A DNA stretch of 64,000 nucleotides from Streptomyces sp. HUAS CB01 (GCF_030406905.1 NZ_CP129137.1:4856001-4920000), one strand, 5' to 3'; positions 9,007 through 18,145 are shown, counted from the first letter of the stretch. A program made the numbers and translations. The notes: generated by a model from the sequence alone, not told the origin.

Positions 9007-10284
9007 ATGGACGCCATCTCCGTCATCCGCACCAAGCGCGACCGAGGCGAACTCACCCCCGAGCAGATCGACTGGGTCATCGACGCGTACACGCGCGGCG
9101 AGGTCGCCGACGAGCAGATGTCGGCCCTGGCGATGGCGATCCTGCTGAACGGCATGAACCGGACGGAGATCGCCCGCTGGACCGCCGCGATGATCGCGTC
9201 CGGTGAGCGCATGGACTTCTCGTCGCTGTCGCGCCCGACCGCCGACAAGCACTCCACGGGCGGCGTCGGCGACAAGATCACGCTCCCGCTGGCCCCGCTG
9301 GTCGCCGCCTGCGGTGCCGCCGTGCCGCAGCTGTCCGGCCGCGGCCTCGGCCACACCGGCGGCACCCTCGACAAGCTGGAGTCCGTTCCCGGCTGGCGGG
9401 CGCTGCTGTCCAACGAGGAGATGCTGCGCGTCCTCGACACCACCGGTGCGGTCATCTGCGCCGCGGGCGACGGGCTCGCCCCCGCCGACAAGAAGCTGTA
9501 CGCCCTGCGCGACGTCACCGGCACGGTCGAGGCCATCCCGCTGATCGCCTCCTCGATCATGTCCAAGAAGATCGCCGAGGGCACGGGCTCCCTCGTGCTG
9601 GACGTGAAGGTCGGCTCCGGCGCCTTCATGAAGAACGTCGACGACGCCCGGGAGCTCGCCTCCACCATGGTCGGCCTCGGCACGGACCACGGGGTGAAGA
9701 CCGTCGCACTGCTCACCGACATGTCGACGCCGCTCGGCCTCACCGCCGGCAACGCCCTCGAGGTCCGCGAGTCCGTCGAGGTGCTGGCGGGCGGCGGCCC
9801 CGCCGACGTCGTGGAGCTGACCCTGGCGCTGGCCCGCGAGATGCTCGACGCCGCCGGCATCAAGGACGCCGACCCGGCGAAGGCCCTGGCCGACGGTTCG
9901 GCGATGGACGTCTGGCGCCGCATGATCGCCGCACAGGGCGGCGACCCGGACGCCGCACTCCCGGTCGCGCGCGAGCAGCACGTGATCACGGCCCCGGCCT
10001 CGGGCGTGCTGACCCGCCTCGACGCCTACGGGGTCGGCGTGGCGGCCTGGCGCCTGGGCGCCGGCCGGGCCCGCAAGGAGGACCCGGTGCAGGCGGGCGC
10101 GGGCGTCGAGCTCCATGCCAAGCCCGGCGACGAGGTCACCGCGGGCGCCCCGCTGATGACCCTGCACACGGACACCCCCGAGAAGTTCGACTACGCCCTG
10201 CAGTCCCTGGAGGGCTCCTTCGACATCGCCGCACCGGGCACCTCGTACGAGGCGACCCCGGTGGTTCTGGAGCGCATCGCCTGA
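9007..10284 (+). CDS. deoA: Thymidine phosphorylase
   Basis: 425 residues from ATG 9007, preceded by GGAAGGA. The motif KHSTGGVGDK starts near residue 80 and GRGLGHTGGTLDKLE follows near residue 115; both are signatures of pyrimidine nucleoside phosphorylases of the DeoA/Pdp family. The C-terminal part carries the lipoyl-like PYNP_C domain. It splits thymidine and deoxyuridine by phosphate into base and deoxyribose-1-phosphate. It stands in the same direction as the nucleoside transporter and cdd and completes the pyrimidine branch; deoxyribose phosphate can then be used by the deoC product encoded at 26384-27337. Confidence 0.95.
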   Translation: MDAISVIRTKRDRGELTPEQIDWVIDAYTRGEVADEQMSALAMAILLNGMNRTEIARWTAAMIASGERMDFSSLSRPTADKHSTGGVGDKITLPLAPLVAACGAAVPQLSGRGLGHTGGTLDKLESVPGWRALLSNEEMLRVLDTTGAVICAAGDGLAPADKKLYALRDVTGTVEAIPLIASSIMSKKIAEGTGSLVLDVKVGSGAFMKNVDDARELASTMVGLGTDHGVKTVALLTDMSTPLGLTAGNALEVRESVEVLAGGGPADVVELTLALAREMLDAAGIKDADPAKALADGSAMDVWRRMIAAQGGDPDAALPVAREQHVITAPASGVLTRLDAYGVGVAAWRLGAGRARKEDPVQAGAGVELHAKPGDEVTAGAPLMTLHTDTPEKFDYALQSLEGSFDIAAPGTSYEATPVVLERIA

Positions 10285-10382
10285 CGATGCGGGCGCGGGC
10301 AGGAGCCCGGTGACTTCTCTCGGGCGAACGGGATCGGTGGTGGGCCGCCGGTCCCGTTCGTCATGCTGGACCCACGCCTGCG

Positions 10383-10545
10383 AACAGCCACAACAGCGTC
10401 GCCCAGAGGGTCCAGCGGCAGCTCTGCGCACTGATTCCCGCCCGGTACCGCGTGCCCGACACCGTGCAGTACGGGGACGGGCTCCACATCCCCGCCCCCT
10501 TCGACCTCACGATCGACACGGGCGCCTCTCCTGTCGCTGACTGCC
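10383..10545 (+). pseudogene. Degenerate fragment resembling a Uma2-family gene
   Basis: This start-less open stretch encodes HNSVAQRVQRQLCALIP and then YGDGLHIPAPFDLTIDTG. The second part resembles the C-terminal end of Uma2 (DUF820) endonuclease-fold proteins that are abundant in Streptomyces, and the first part resembles an internal helix. The intervening core is missing, so this looks like an internally deleted remnant. The similarity is judged from memory and is weak. The rest of 10285-10633 contains nothing else recognisable. Confidence 0.35.
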
Positions 10546-10633
10546 GGCCCGGTCTCCCGTGCGCGCGTGCCCCACGCCGGAAGTGACCGTGCCGATCCGA
10601 TGAGTTGTCGTAGCGGGCGCGGTCTCTTCTCGT

Positions 10634-10954
10634 GTGGACAGCACTCGGCAGCCGATCGTTCTTGAACTCGTCGGCCGGATCACTCCGGCCGATGTGCCGC
10701 TGTTGTGTGCCCGGCTGCGGCGACACGCCGCCGTTGACGGCACCGGCGGGGAGGTCGTGTGCGACGCGGGCCGGCTGGCCGTCGCCGATCTGACGGCCGT
10801 CAACGCCGTCGCCCGGCTGCGGCTGACCGCCCTCGGGCTGGGCCGGGAGCTGCGGCTCGTCAACGCCGGTCCCGAGTTGCTTGCCCTGCTCTCCCTCGTC
10901 GGGCTGGGCGACGACGACCCGGACCGGCCGTCGCGGGTCAGCCCTCGGGGCTGA
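10634..10954 (+). CDS. STAS-domain protein, anti-sigma-factor-antagonist-like
   Basis: 106 residues from GTG 10634. The fold pattern PIVLELVGRITPADVPLL, VVCDAGRLAVADLTAVNAVARL and LRLVNAGPELLALLSLVGL fits a single STAS domain. The loop usually containing the phosphorylatable Ser reads AVADLTAVNAV, so a Thr may replace it. STAS proteins of this kind commonly bind anti-sigma factors or phosphorelay kinases. Its 3' end overlaps the convergent sigma factor gene by 17 bases, a suggestive but unproven association. Confidence 0.7.
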   Translation: MDSTRQPIVLELVGRITPADVPLLCARLRRHAAVDGTGGEVVCDAGRLAVADLTAVNAVARLRLTALGLGRELRLVNAGPELLALLSLVGLGDDDPDRPSRVSPRG

Positions 10955-11924
10955 GCCGCTCCGGCAGCCCGAACAGCGGGAACCAGCGCTTGGTGTCCAG
11001 GAAGAAGTCCATCGCGCCGATCCGGCCGTCGGCGACCTCCAGCACGATCAGCGCCCACGGCTCGTACCCCTCGCCGTCCTGGCTCGGGTGGTACTGCGCG
11101 AACGCCGGCGAGCCGTTGGCCACCGTGGCGACCAGCTTCGAGCCGCGGCACACCTCGCCGACACCGAGCATCCAGCCCACGATGTCGTCGTGGCCCCGCA
11201 GCCACAGGTCGTACGGCGGCATGGACATCGTCGCGTCCTCGCGCAGCAGGGCCGTCAGCGCCTGCATGTCGTACCCCTCGAAGGCGGCGACATAGCGCTC
11301 CAGCAGCTTCTGCTGCTCCTCGTCGAGCGGGTCCGCCGGATCGGATTCCGAGGGGTCGTACTCCGCGAGGGTGGCACGGGCCCGCTGGAGCGCGCTGTTG
11401 ACCGAGGCGACGGACGTGCCCAGCAGCTCGGCCACCTCGGCGGCCTTCCACGCCAGCACCTCCCGCAGGATCAGCACCGCGCGCTGCTTCGGCGGCAGGT
11501 GCTGCAGCGCGGCGACGAACGCCAGCCTGATCGACTCGCGCTCCACCGTCGTGTCGGCCGGGTCGGCCACCGACGGCAGCACCCGCCCGTCCGGCACCGG
11601 CTCCAGCCAGGTGATCTCCGGACGGGCGGTGAGCCGGGCCTGGGCCACCGGGGTGGCGGCGGTCAGGTCCATCGGACGGGCCCGGCGGTTGCCCGCGTTC
11701 AGCATGTCCAGGCACACGTTCGTGGCGATGCGGTACAGCCACGAACGCAGCGAGGATCTTCCCTCGAACTTCTCGAAGCTCTTCCAGGCCCGGACCATGG
11801 TGTCCTGGACCGCGTCCTCCGCCTCGAAGGCCGAGCCGAGCATGCGGTAGCAGTAACCGGTGAGCTCCGTCCGGTAGCCCTCCAGCCGGGATTCGAGGTC
11901 CTGTGTCGTTGCCAGATCACCCAT
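10938..11924 (-). CDS. ECF sigma factor with C-terminal NTF2-like domain
   Basis: 328 residues from ATG 11924; an upstream in-frame start at 11984 is less likely. Sigma region 2 is seen as YRTELTGYCYRMLGSAFEAE with VQDTMVRAWKSFEKFEGRSS, and region 4 as LQHLPPKQRAVLILREVLAW followed by AAEVAELLGTSVASVNSALQ. After a linker, about 120 residues from LDEEQQKLLERYVAAFEG form a SnoaL/NTF2-like domain ending in FFLDTKRWFPLFGLPERL. This matches the SigG/SigX5-type sigma factors, which lack a classical anti-sigma partner and are thought to be controlled by the C-terminal domain. No anti-sigma gene is adjacent; the convergent neighbour is a STAS protein. Confidence 0.88.
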   Translation of the reverse strand: MGDLATTQDLESRLEGYRTELTGYCYRMLGSAFEAEDAVQDTMVRAWKSFEKFEGRSSLRSWLYRIATNVCLDMLNAGNRRARPMDLTAATPVAQARLTARPEITWLEPVPDGRVLPSVADPADTTVERESIRLAFVAALQHLPPKQRAVLILREVLAWKAAEVAELLGTSVASVNSALQRARATLAEYDPSESDPADPLDEEQQKLLERYVAAFEGYDMQALTALLREDATMSMPPYDLWLRGHDDIVGWMLGVGEVCRGSKLVATVANGSPAFAQYHPSQDGEGYEPWALIVLEVADGRIGAMDFFLDTKRWFPLFGLPERLSPEG

Positions 11925-11990
11925 GGGTCCGCCCCTGTCGCCATCCGCACCAGCCCTTCGGACGCTACAGGAGGGGACTGACAACGGGGG

Positions 11991-12704
11991 TCAGGTTCCG
12001 GGCTTGCGCCCGTAGACGTACACGTCGTCCCCGTTCTTGAGCAGGTTCCAGTACGCCTTGGCGTCCGTCGGCCGCATGTTGACGCAGCCGCCGGAACCGG
12101 GCGGGTTGTACATGCTCTTGGTGACCGAGTGGAATGCCTGCCCGCCGTCGAAGAACTGCGAGTACGGCATCCACACCTTGTAGATCGTCGACCAGTGGTT
12201 GGCACTGCGGTAGTAGACCCGCTTCGCGCCGGTCCGGGTCTCCGCGCCGTTCCGCCCGGTCCGCACCGGCACCGGGCCGTACTTGAGCTTCGCGCCGTCC
12301 TGGATCCAGCTCAGCTGACGGGTCAGGTCGACACAGGCGATGCGCCCCTTGTTGGTCGGGCACGTGCCGGCCCTGTTCGGGTTCGTGCCCGCCGCCCGCT
12401 GCGCCAGGATCGTGTTCATCGTGCGCCAGGTGACCGTGCCCGCGTAACCGATGGTCGGGGTGATCCCGTGCCAGCGCTGGAACGTCTGGATCGCCTTGCA
12501 GTCGGACGGCGACTGCCGCCCGTCGACCTTCAGGCCCATGAACTTCTCGACCTGCTTCTGGTACGGCCCGGTCGACGTCGTGCACGACGCCGCCTGGGCC
12601 GGCGCGGCGCCGAGCGCGAGGCTCAGCGGCACGACCAGCCCGGTGATGCCGAGGGCGACACCACCCCGTCTCCGTATGGTCCCCCAGTGTCCTGCGTGGC
12701 CCAT
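11991..12704 (-). CDS. Secreted L,D-transpeptidase with N-terminal peptidoglycan-binding-like domain
   Basis: 237 residues from ATG 12704, with AGGGGAG at the right distance. A twin-arginine-like IRRRGG and a hydrophobic stretch ending in AQA form a signal peptide. Residues about 45-110 resemble a peptidoglycan-binding domain, including VDGRQSPSDCKAIQTFQRW. The YkuD catalytic part has AFHSVTKSMYNPPGSGGCVN with catalytic Cys207. The usual SHGC is SGGC here, so the His next to the nucleophile is replaced by Gly. The enzyme should make 3-3 cross-links or act on peptidoglycan outside the membrane. It is one of two L,D-transpeptidases in the window. Confidence 0.85.
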   Translation of the reverse strand: MGHAGHWGTIRRRGGVALGITGLVVPLSLALGAAPAQAASCTTSTGPYQKQVEKFMGLKVDGRQSPSDCKAIQTFQRWHGITPTIGYAGTVTWRTMNTILAQRAAGTNPNRAGTCPTNKGRIACVDLTRQLSWIQDGAKLKYGPVPVRTGRNGAETRTGAKRVYYRSANHWSTIYKVWMPYSQFFDGGQAFHSVTKSMYNPPGSGGCVNMRPTDAKAYWNLLKNGDDVYVYGRKPGT

Positions 12705-12828
12705 GGTCACCAACTCCCCTGTACGCCCGGTGCGGTTGCCTTGACCTATGGACGCGTACGGGGGAGCCGCGGTTGTAGGGACGAGGGGACGGATTCGGCG
12801 GATTCGCGGGACCGCCGCCACAGCAGCC

Positions 12829-14124
12829 TCAGTGGCGAACTGCCGCCCCGGAGAGCACCGGCCGGCGTTCCCGCGCACGGGCCGCGTACGACCCGTACAG
12901 CGTGATCGACACGACGCCGAGCACCGCGAGCAGCCCCAGCAGCACCGTGCCGGCCCAGCCGCCCGAGTGGAAGGCGACCGCGCCGAGCGTGCCGCCCGCG
13001 CTGCTGCCGAGGTAGTACGCCGACTGGTACAGCGCCGAGGCCTGGGCGCGGCCCGTCGTCGCGGTCCTGCTGACCGAGGAGGAGGCCACCGCGTGCCCCG
13101 CGAAGAAGCCCGCCGTGATCAGCACCAGGCCCGCCAGCACCGCGGCCAGCGAGTCGGCGAGCGACAGCAGCAGACCGGCCGTCGTCGTACCGACCGCGAG
13201 GTACAGCGCGCCCCGCCGGCCCAGCCTGCCCACGAGGCGGCCGGCTGCCGCCGACGAGACCGTACCGACCAGATACACCAGGAACACGGAGCCGACGACG
13301 CCCTGGGGGAGGCTGAACGGGGCGTCGACGAGGCGGTAGCCGATGACGGTGTAGACCGCGCCGAAGACCGTCATGAAGAGCGCGCCGATCCCGTACAGCC
13401 GCATCAGCAGCGGGTCCGACAGATGGCCGCGGACGGTGCGCGCCAGCGCGCTCGGGTTCAGCGAACCGGGCGTGAAGTGCCGTGCCTTCGGCAGCAGCAG
13501 CCGGAACGCCACGGTGCAGACCACCGCCATCAGGCCGACCGCGGCGAGCGCGGCCCGCCAGCCCCACAGCTGCGCGACCCAGCCGGTCACGATCCGGCCG
13601 CTCATCCCGCCGATGCTGTTGCCCGCGACGAACAGCCCGATCGCGGCGACCAGCGCCTTCGGACGGACCTCCTCCGCCAGGTACGCCATCGCCGAGGCGG
13701 GGATGCCCGCCAGCGCCGCGCCCTGCACCGCACGCAGCGCCACCAGCCACTCCGGGCCCGGCGCGAACGGCACCAGCAGCCCCACGACCGTCGCCACCAC
13801 CAGGGACACCGTCATCAGCCGCACCCGGCCGAACCGCTCGGACAGCGCGCTCAGCGGCAGGACGCACAGGGCGAGCGCCCCGGTGGCCGCCGAGACCGTC
13901 CAGCTGGCCGCGCTCGCGGTCACGCCGAAGTCGTCGGACAGGGCGGGCAGCAGGGCCTGGGTGGAGTAGAGGAGGGCGAAGGTGGCGACGCCCGCGGTGA
14001 AGAGCGCGAAGCTCATCCTGCGGTAGCCGGCGACGCCGGGGGCGAGCCGCGACGGGGTGGGTTCGGGGGACGGCGAGGAGAGGGCACCCACGGTGGCGGG
14101 TGCCCCGGTACTTGCGGAAGGCAT
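12829..14124 (-). CDS. MFS transporter, DHA1-type efflux pump
   Basis: 431 residues from ATG 14124. About 12 hydrophobic segments are visible, with the MFS loop between helices 2 and 3 read as LSALSERFGRVRLM and a second in the C-terminal half as AGRLVGRLGRRGALYL. The closest type is the YnfM/CmlA-like DHA1 family of export proteins, substrate unknown. It is divergent from a LysR regulator gene 62 bases away with a T-N11-A site between them, so that regulator probably controls it. Confidence 0.88.
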   Translation of the reverse strand: MPSASTGAPATVGALSSPSPEPTPSRLAPGVAGYRRMSFALFTAGVATFALLYSTQALLPALSDDFGVTASAASWTVSAATGALALCVLPLSALSERFGRVRLMTVSLVVATVVGLLVPFAPGPEWLVALRAVQGAALAGIPASAMAYLAEEVRPKALVAAIGLFVAGNSIGGMSGRIVTGWVAQLWGWRAALAAVGLMAVVCTVAFRLLLPKARHFTPGSLNPSALARTVRGHLSDPLLMRLYGIGALFMTVFGAVYTVIGYRLVDAPFSLPQGVVGSVFLVYLVGTVSSAAAGRLVGRLGRRGALYLAVGTTTAGLLLSLADSLAAVLAGLVLITAGFFAGHAVASSSVSRTATTGRAQASALYQSAYYLGSSAGGTLGAVAFHSGGWAGTVLLGLLAVLGVVSITLYGSYAARARERRPVLSGAAVRH

Positions 14125-14155
14125 ATCTCGAAGGTAGGCACACCTTTTTGATGCG

Positions 14156-14168
14156 TCCAATGCATGGA
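14156..14168. promoter_or_regulatory. Candidate LysR T-N11-A operator
   Basis: TCCAATGCATGGA is an interrupted palindrome fitting the LysR-type T-N11-A rule. It lies in the 62-base gap between the divergent MFS and LysR genes, 18 bases before ATG 14187. Confidence 0.5.
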
Positions 14169-14186
14169 ACGGCTTTAATCGTTCCC

Positions 14187-15140
14187 ATGGCGCATGACTA
14201 CAGCTCAGAGGGTCGCCTGTCACCGGGCAGTTACGAAGAAGACATGCGGCTGCTGCTCGCGCCGCGCCTCGCCTACTTCGCCGGGGTCGCCCGCCACGAG
14301 CACGTGACCAGGGCCGCACAGGAGCTCGGCGTGCCCCAGTCGACGCTCTCGCGCGCCATGGTCCGCCTCGAACGGGACCTGGGCGTCACGCTGTTCACCC
14401 GCAAGGGCCGCACCGTGTCGCTGACGCCCGCCGGGCGCGACTTCCTCTTCTCGGTGGAGCGGGCCCTCGCCGAGGTCGAGCGGGCGGCGGAGGCGGTGCG
14501 CGCCGACGCCGACCCGTCAGCGGGCAAGGTCGCCTTCGGCTTCCTGCACACCATGGGCTCCGAGACCGTGCCCGAACTGATCCGGGCGTTCCGCGTCGAC
14601 CATCCCCGCATCCGCTTCACGCTCGTGCAGAACTACGGCGAGGCGATGATCGAGCGGCTCCGCGCAGGCGAACTCGACCTCTGTCTCACCTCGCCGGTCC
14701 CGGACGCACCCGACCTGGTCGCCCGGCGCCTCGACGAACAGCGGCTGCGTCTCGTCGTCCCCGACGACCACCGGCTCGCCACCCGCAGGCGGATCCGGCT
14801 GGCCGAGGCGGCGGACGAGACCTTCGTGACCCTCGAACCCGGTTACGGGCTCCGCCGCATCACCGACGCGCTGTGCGCCGAGGCGGGTTTCTCGCCGCGC
14901 GTCGCCTTCGAGGGCGAGGAGGCGGAGACGCTCCGCGGGCTGGTCGCCGCCGGCCTCGGCGTGGCGCTGCTGCCCCCGCCCGCGGTGCCCCGCCCCGGAG
15001 TGGTCGAACTGACGGTGACGGCGCCGCGCGCGATCCGGGAGGTGGGCGTGGCGTGGCTGGACGGGCACGTGGACACGCCGCCGGTGGCGGCGTTCAAGAA
15101 GTTCCTGCTGTCGCGCCGGGGGAACCTGCTCCCCGACTGA
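14187..15140 (+). CDS. LysR-family transcriptional regulator
   Basis: 317 residues from ATG 14187 (ATG 14244 is an alternative). The winged helix-turn-helix is clear: AYFAGVARHEHVTRAAQELG and PQSTLSRAMVRLERDLGVTL, followed by a LysR substrate-binding domain from about residue 105. It is divergent from the MFS gene and presumably regulates it in response to a small effector. Its closest type is the group with an extended N-terminus before the helix-turn-helix. Confidence 0.92.
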   Translation: MAHDYSSEGRLSPGSYEEDMRLLLAPRLAYFAGVARHEHVTRAAQELGVPQSTLSRAMVRLERDLGVTLFTRKGRTVSLTPAGRDFLFSVERALAEVERAAEAVRADADPSAGKVAFGFLHTMGSETVPELIRAFRVDHPRIRFTLVQNYGEAMIERLRAGELDLCLTSPVPDAPDLVARRLDEQRLRLVVPDDHRLATRRRIRLAEAADETFVTLEPGYGLRRITDALCAEAGFSPRVAFEGEEAETLRGLVAAGLGVALLPPPAVPRPGVVELTVTAPRAIREVGVAWLDGHVDTPPVAAFKKFLLSRRGNLLPD

Positions 15141-15220
15141 GCCGCGCCCCGGCCCGGCCGAGCGGACGGCCGCGCGCCCCGTCGACCGGGGCGCCCGCCG
15201 CGGGGGAGGCACCCGCGCCT

Positions 15221-16081
15221 TCAGTGACGCAGCGCCCGTCCGAAGCCCGCGGCAAGGGGCATCCGGAGCCCGAGCGGCGGGGGTGCGGCGAGCGCGTCCG
15301 CGACGGGTCGGGCGTAGGCGCGCGAGAAGAGGGAGCCGAGGACGAAGTCCGCGGCCAGGGCCTGGACTTCGGCCTGGTACTGGCGCAGCGCGTGCCCGTC
15401 CGAGTGGACCTCGAACCGGCAGGTGTCCCGGTTGGTCTTCTTCGCCCGCTCCGCCAGCCGGTACGACAGCTCCGGATCGCTCCTCGCGTCGTTCGTCCCG
15501 TGCACGATCAGCACCCGTCGGCCCACGAGCTGCCTCACCGGTTCGGGTGGTGCGGCGACGTCGTCCTCGGGCAGCCAAGGGGCCAGTGCCAGCACGGAGT
15601 TGACCGCGTCGTGCCCCGCCGCGTGCAGGGCGGCGCGGCCGCCCATCCCCCGGCCGGCCAGGCACACGGGGACGTCGCCGTAGCGCCGTACCGCCTCGTC
15701 CGCGGCCCAGGAGGCGTCCGCGGCGAGCCGGGCGTCCGCGCCGTTCCAGCCGCGCCCGCGGTAGCGTACGACGTGGGCGACGAGGCCGTCCGGACGGCCC
15801 GCGCGGGCGAGGGAGCGGGCGAGCGGCAGCACGGAGGCGTGGGAGAGCGTGGACGGGCCGCGTGCCGACTCGGGCTCACCGTCCGGAAGTACCAGCACCA
15901 CCCCGGTGACGACCCCGTCCGCCGCCTCCCCGGAGGGCCGGACCGCGCGGCCCAGGCCGGCCTGCACAGCCGCGCCGTTCCGCCGTTCCGCCCGTGCCGC
16001 GTTCCCCTCGAGCCGGGCACGGGCCGACCCCGCCGCGCCCGCCGTGCGCCCCCACCACCGGGGCAGTGCGTGGTGTGCCAT
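15221..16081 (-). CDS. Alpha/beta hydrolase-fold protein lacking the nucleophilic Ser
   Basis: 286 residues. The fold is indicated by VVLVLPDGEPESA, VVRYRGRGWNGADARLAADA, VCLAGRGMGGRAALHAAGHD and VLIVHGTNDARSDPELSYRL. The nucleophile elbow that normally reads G-x-S-x-G is GRGMG, so Gly replaces the Ser, while the acid (GTNDARSD) and the His (SDGHALRQY) remain. It is therefore unlikely to act as a classical serine hydrolase and may bind a ligand or partner. No signal peptide is visible. It is divergent from add across a 115-base gap. Function unknown. Confidence 0.75.
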   Translation of the reverse strand: MAHHALPRWWGRTAGAAGSARARLEGNAARAERRNGAAVQAGLGRAVRPSGEAADGVVTGVVLVLPDGEPESARGPSTLSHASVLPLARSLARAGRPDGLVAHVVRYRGRGWNGADARLAADASWAADEAVRRYGDVPVCLAGRGMGGRAALHAAGHDAVNSVLALAPWLPEDDVAAPPEPVRQLVGRRVLIVHGTNDARSDPELSYRLAERAKKTNRDTCRFEVHSDGHALRQYQAEVQALAADFVLGSLFSRAYARPVADALAAPPPLGLRMPLAAGFGRALRH

Positions 16082-16168
16082 GGCAGAACAGTCTCAGAAG
16101 GACAGGTGTACTCCACCCGTCCGCACGGTCACTGTTACGTATCGACAGGTGATTCGTGCAGCTGCCTT

Positions 16169-16196
16169 CTACGCGCGTAGGGATTAGAGTGCGGAG
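16169..16196 (+). promoter_or_regulatory. Operator and -10 of a leaderless add promoter
   Basis: The perfect palindrome CTACGCGCGTAG at 16169-16180 is followed four bases later by a -10-like TAGAGT (16185-16190). Six bases then separate it from ATG 16197, so the transcript probably begins at or next to the start codon. A protein bound here would block the promoter. Confidence 0.65.
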
Positions 16197-17384
16197 ATGA
16201 CGAGCCAGACACCCCACGCGTCCTCCCGGGGAAGCGCCCCCGGGCACCAGGGGCCCACCACGGACCAGATCCGCCGCGCCCCGAAGGTTCTTCTGCACGA
16301 CCACCTCGACGGCGGGCTGCGCCCCGGCACGGTCATCGACCTCGCCCGCGCCGTCGGCTACGACGCCCTGCCCGAGACCGAGCCGGACAAGCTCGGCATC
16401 TGGTTCCACGAGGCCGCCGACTCCGGCTCGTTGGAACGCTACCTGGAGACGTTCGCGCACACCTGTGCCGTCATGCAGACCCGGGAGGCCCTCGAGCGCG
16501 TCGCCGTCGAGTGCGCCGAGGACCTGGCCGAGGACGGCGTCGTCTACGCCGAGGTGCGGTACGCGCCGGAGCAGCACCTCGAAGCGGGACTGACCCTCGA
16601 AGAGGTCGTCGAGGCCGTCAACGCCGGCTTCCGGGAGGGCGAACGCCGGGCCCGGGCCAACGGCCACCGCATCCGGGTCGGTGCCCTGCTGACCGCCATG
16701 CGGCACGCGGCAAGGGCCCTGGAGATCGCCGAACTCGCCAACCGCTACCGCGACGCGGGCGTCGTCGGCTTCGACATCGCGGGGGCCGAGGCCGGCTACC
16801 CGCCCACCCGCCACCTCGACGCGTTCGAGTACCTCAAACGGGAGAACAACCACTTCACGATCCACGCCGGCGAGGGCTTCGGGCTGCCGTCCATCTGGCA
16901 GGCGCTCCAGTGGTGCGGCGCCGACCGGCTCGGCCACGGCGTCCGCATCATCGACGACATCGACGTCGCCGCCGACGGCAGCGTGAAGCTGGGTCGGCTC
17001 GCCGCGTACGTCCGGGACAAGCGGATCCCGCTCGAACTGTGCCCCACGTCCAACCTGCAGACGGGCGCCGCGTCCTCGTACGAGGAGCACCCCATCGGGC
17101 TGCTGCGCCGGCTGCACTTCCGGGCCACCGTCAACACGGACAACCGGTTGATGAGCAACACGAGCATGAGCCGTGAATTCGAGCTGCTGACCGAGACATT
17201 CGGCTACACGCTCGACGACATGCAGTGGTTCACGGTCAATGCGATGAAGTCGGCGTTCATTCCTTTTGATGAGCGGCTCGCGATGATCAATGACGTCATC
17301 AAGCCCGGATACGCCGAACTCAAGTCCGAGTGGCTTTTCCAGCAGACCGCCACGACCAGCGGTTCCACCGGGGAAAAGGGCTGA
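16197..17384 (+). CDS. add: Adenosine deaminase
   Basis: 395 residues. [10 protein letters not shown] holds the first two zinc His ligands (His34, His36); [10 protein letters not shown] supplies the third His and the catalytic Glu; RLGHGVRI and CPTSNLQTG follow; the last motif reads [20 protein letters not shown], with TDN where many family members have TDD. This is the ADA/AMP deaminase superfamily and probably deaminates adenosine and deoxyadenosine to inosine and deoxyinosine. The product feeds purine nucleoside phosphorylase (31342-32151), which shares the operator. There is no clear ribosome site, consistent with a leaderless mRNA. Confidence 0.93.
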   Translation: MTSQTPHASSRGSAPGHQGPTTDQIRRAPKVLLHDHLDGGLRPGTVIDLARAVGYDALPETEPDKLGIWFHEAADSGSLERYLETFAHTCAVMQTREALERVAVECAEDLAEDGVVYAEVRYAPEQHLEAGLTLEEVVEAVNAGFREGERRARANGHRIRVGALLTAMRHAARALEIAELANRYRDAGVVGFDIAGAEAGYPPTRHLDAFEYLKRENNHFTIHAGEGFGLPSIWQALQWCGADRLGHGVRIIDDIDVAADGSVKLGRLAAYVRDKRIPLELCPTSNLQTGAASSYEEHPIGLLRRLHFRATVNTDNRLMSNTSMSREFELLTETFGYTLDDMQWFTVNAMKSAFIPFDERLAMINDVIKPGYAELKSEWLFQQTATTSGSTGEKG

Positions 17385-17517
17385 GTTCAGGGAATGCGGA
17401 AGCGGCCGGGAGTGTCAACTCCCGGTCTTTTTCCGCCCTCCGGGTGTTTGCGGGGCCGAGGAGACGCTGGCTAGCTTGCAAAGCCGCGCAATTCCCCTCC
17501 CCAAGGAAACACACCTG

Positions 17518-17826
17518 ATGAAGCAAGCTGCTGCCAAGACCCTCGGTGTCGCCGCTCTCGGCGCCGCCTTCGCCGCTGCCGCCGCCGGTTCCGCGTCGGC
17601 CGCGACGTCCCTCCCCGACGTCGGCACGCCGGTGGACGCCCTCTCCGCCGTGCAGCCGACCGTGCTGCCCGCCGTCGAGGAACTCGCCCAGCAGTCCGGT
17701 CCCAGGATCCTGCCCGCGCCCGCCCCGGCCGCCGGTCTCCTGGGCGGCCTCCCGGTCGGTGGCCTGCCGACCGGCGGTCTCCCGCTGAACGGCCTCCCGC
17801 TGAACGGGCTTCCGCTGCCCCTGTGA
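17518..17826 (+). CDS. Small secreted protein with Gly-Leu-Pro repeats
   Basis: 102 residues from ATG 17518, with AAGGAAA upstream. A signal peptide covers about residues 1-28 (cleavage near SASA-ATS). The C-terminal third is made of short repeats such as GGLPVGGLPTGGLPLNGLP. No enzymatic domain is seen. A similar signal-peptide protein lies at 23603-23944; both resemble small exported proteins conserved in Streptomyces without known role. A strong bidirectional hairpin follows. Confidence 0.7.
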   Translation: MKQAAAKTLGVAALGAAFAAAAAGSASAATSLPDVGTPVDALSAVQPTVLPAVEELAQQSGPRILPAPAPAAGLLGGLPVGGLPTGGLPLNGLPLNGLPLPL

Positions 17827-17889
17827 CCCGGGCGGACGGCGTCCGAACCGCAGACGGGTGACGCCTGACGGCGCGATCGCCGACGACGA

Positions 17890-17922
17890 GGGGCGCGCAC
17901 CCGGTGTCCGGGTGCGCGCCCC
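17890..17922. terminator. Bidirectional terminator hairpin
   Basis: Perfect 15-base arms (17890-17904 and 17908-17922) with a 3-base loop lie between the convergent secreted-protein and PspC genes. Confidence 0.8.
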
Positions 17923-17944
17923 CTGCGCGTGGTCGCGGCCGCCG

Positions 17945-18145
17945 TCACCAGGCGGTGGAGGCGGACTTCTCCGTCGGCAGCAGCAGCCACAGCGCCACGT
18001 AGAGCAGGAACTGCGGACCGGGCAGCAGGCAGGACACCAGGAAGATCACGCGCATCGTGGTCGCGGAGGTGCCGAAGCGCCGTGCCAGCGCTGCGCACAC
18101 ACCGCCGATCATGCGTCCGTCACGAGGGCGGGCAAGTGCGGCCAT
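17945..18145 (-). CDS. Small PspC-domain membrane protein
   Basis: 66 residues from ATG 18145, with AAGGAG about seven bases upstream. ALARPRDGRMIGGVCAALAR followed by FGTSATTMRVIFLVSC is the PspC domain pattern, and the second half is one or two hydrophobic segments ending LYVALWLLLPTE. Such proteins sit in the inner membrane and are linked to envelope stress. The upstream VanZ-like and AfsQ-associated genes face the same way. Confidence 0.85.
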   Translation of the reverse strand: MAALARPRDGRMIGGVCAALARRFGTSATTMRVIFLVSCLLPGPQFLLYVALWLLLPTEKSASTAW

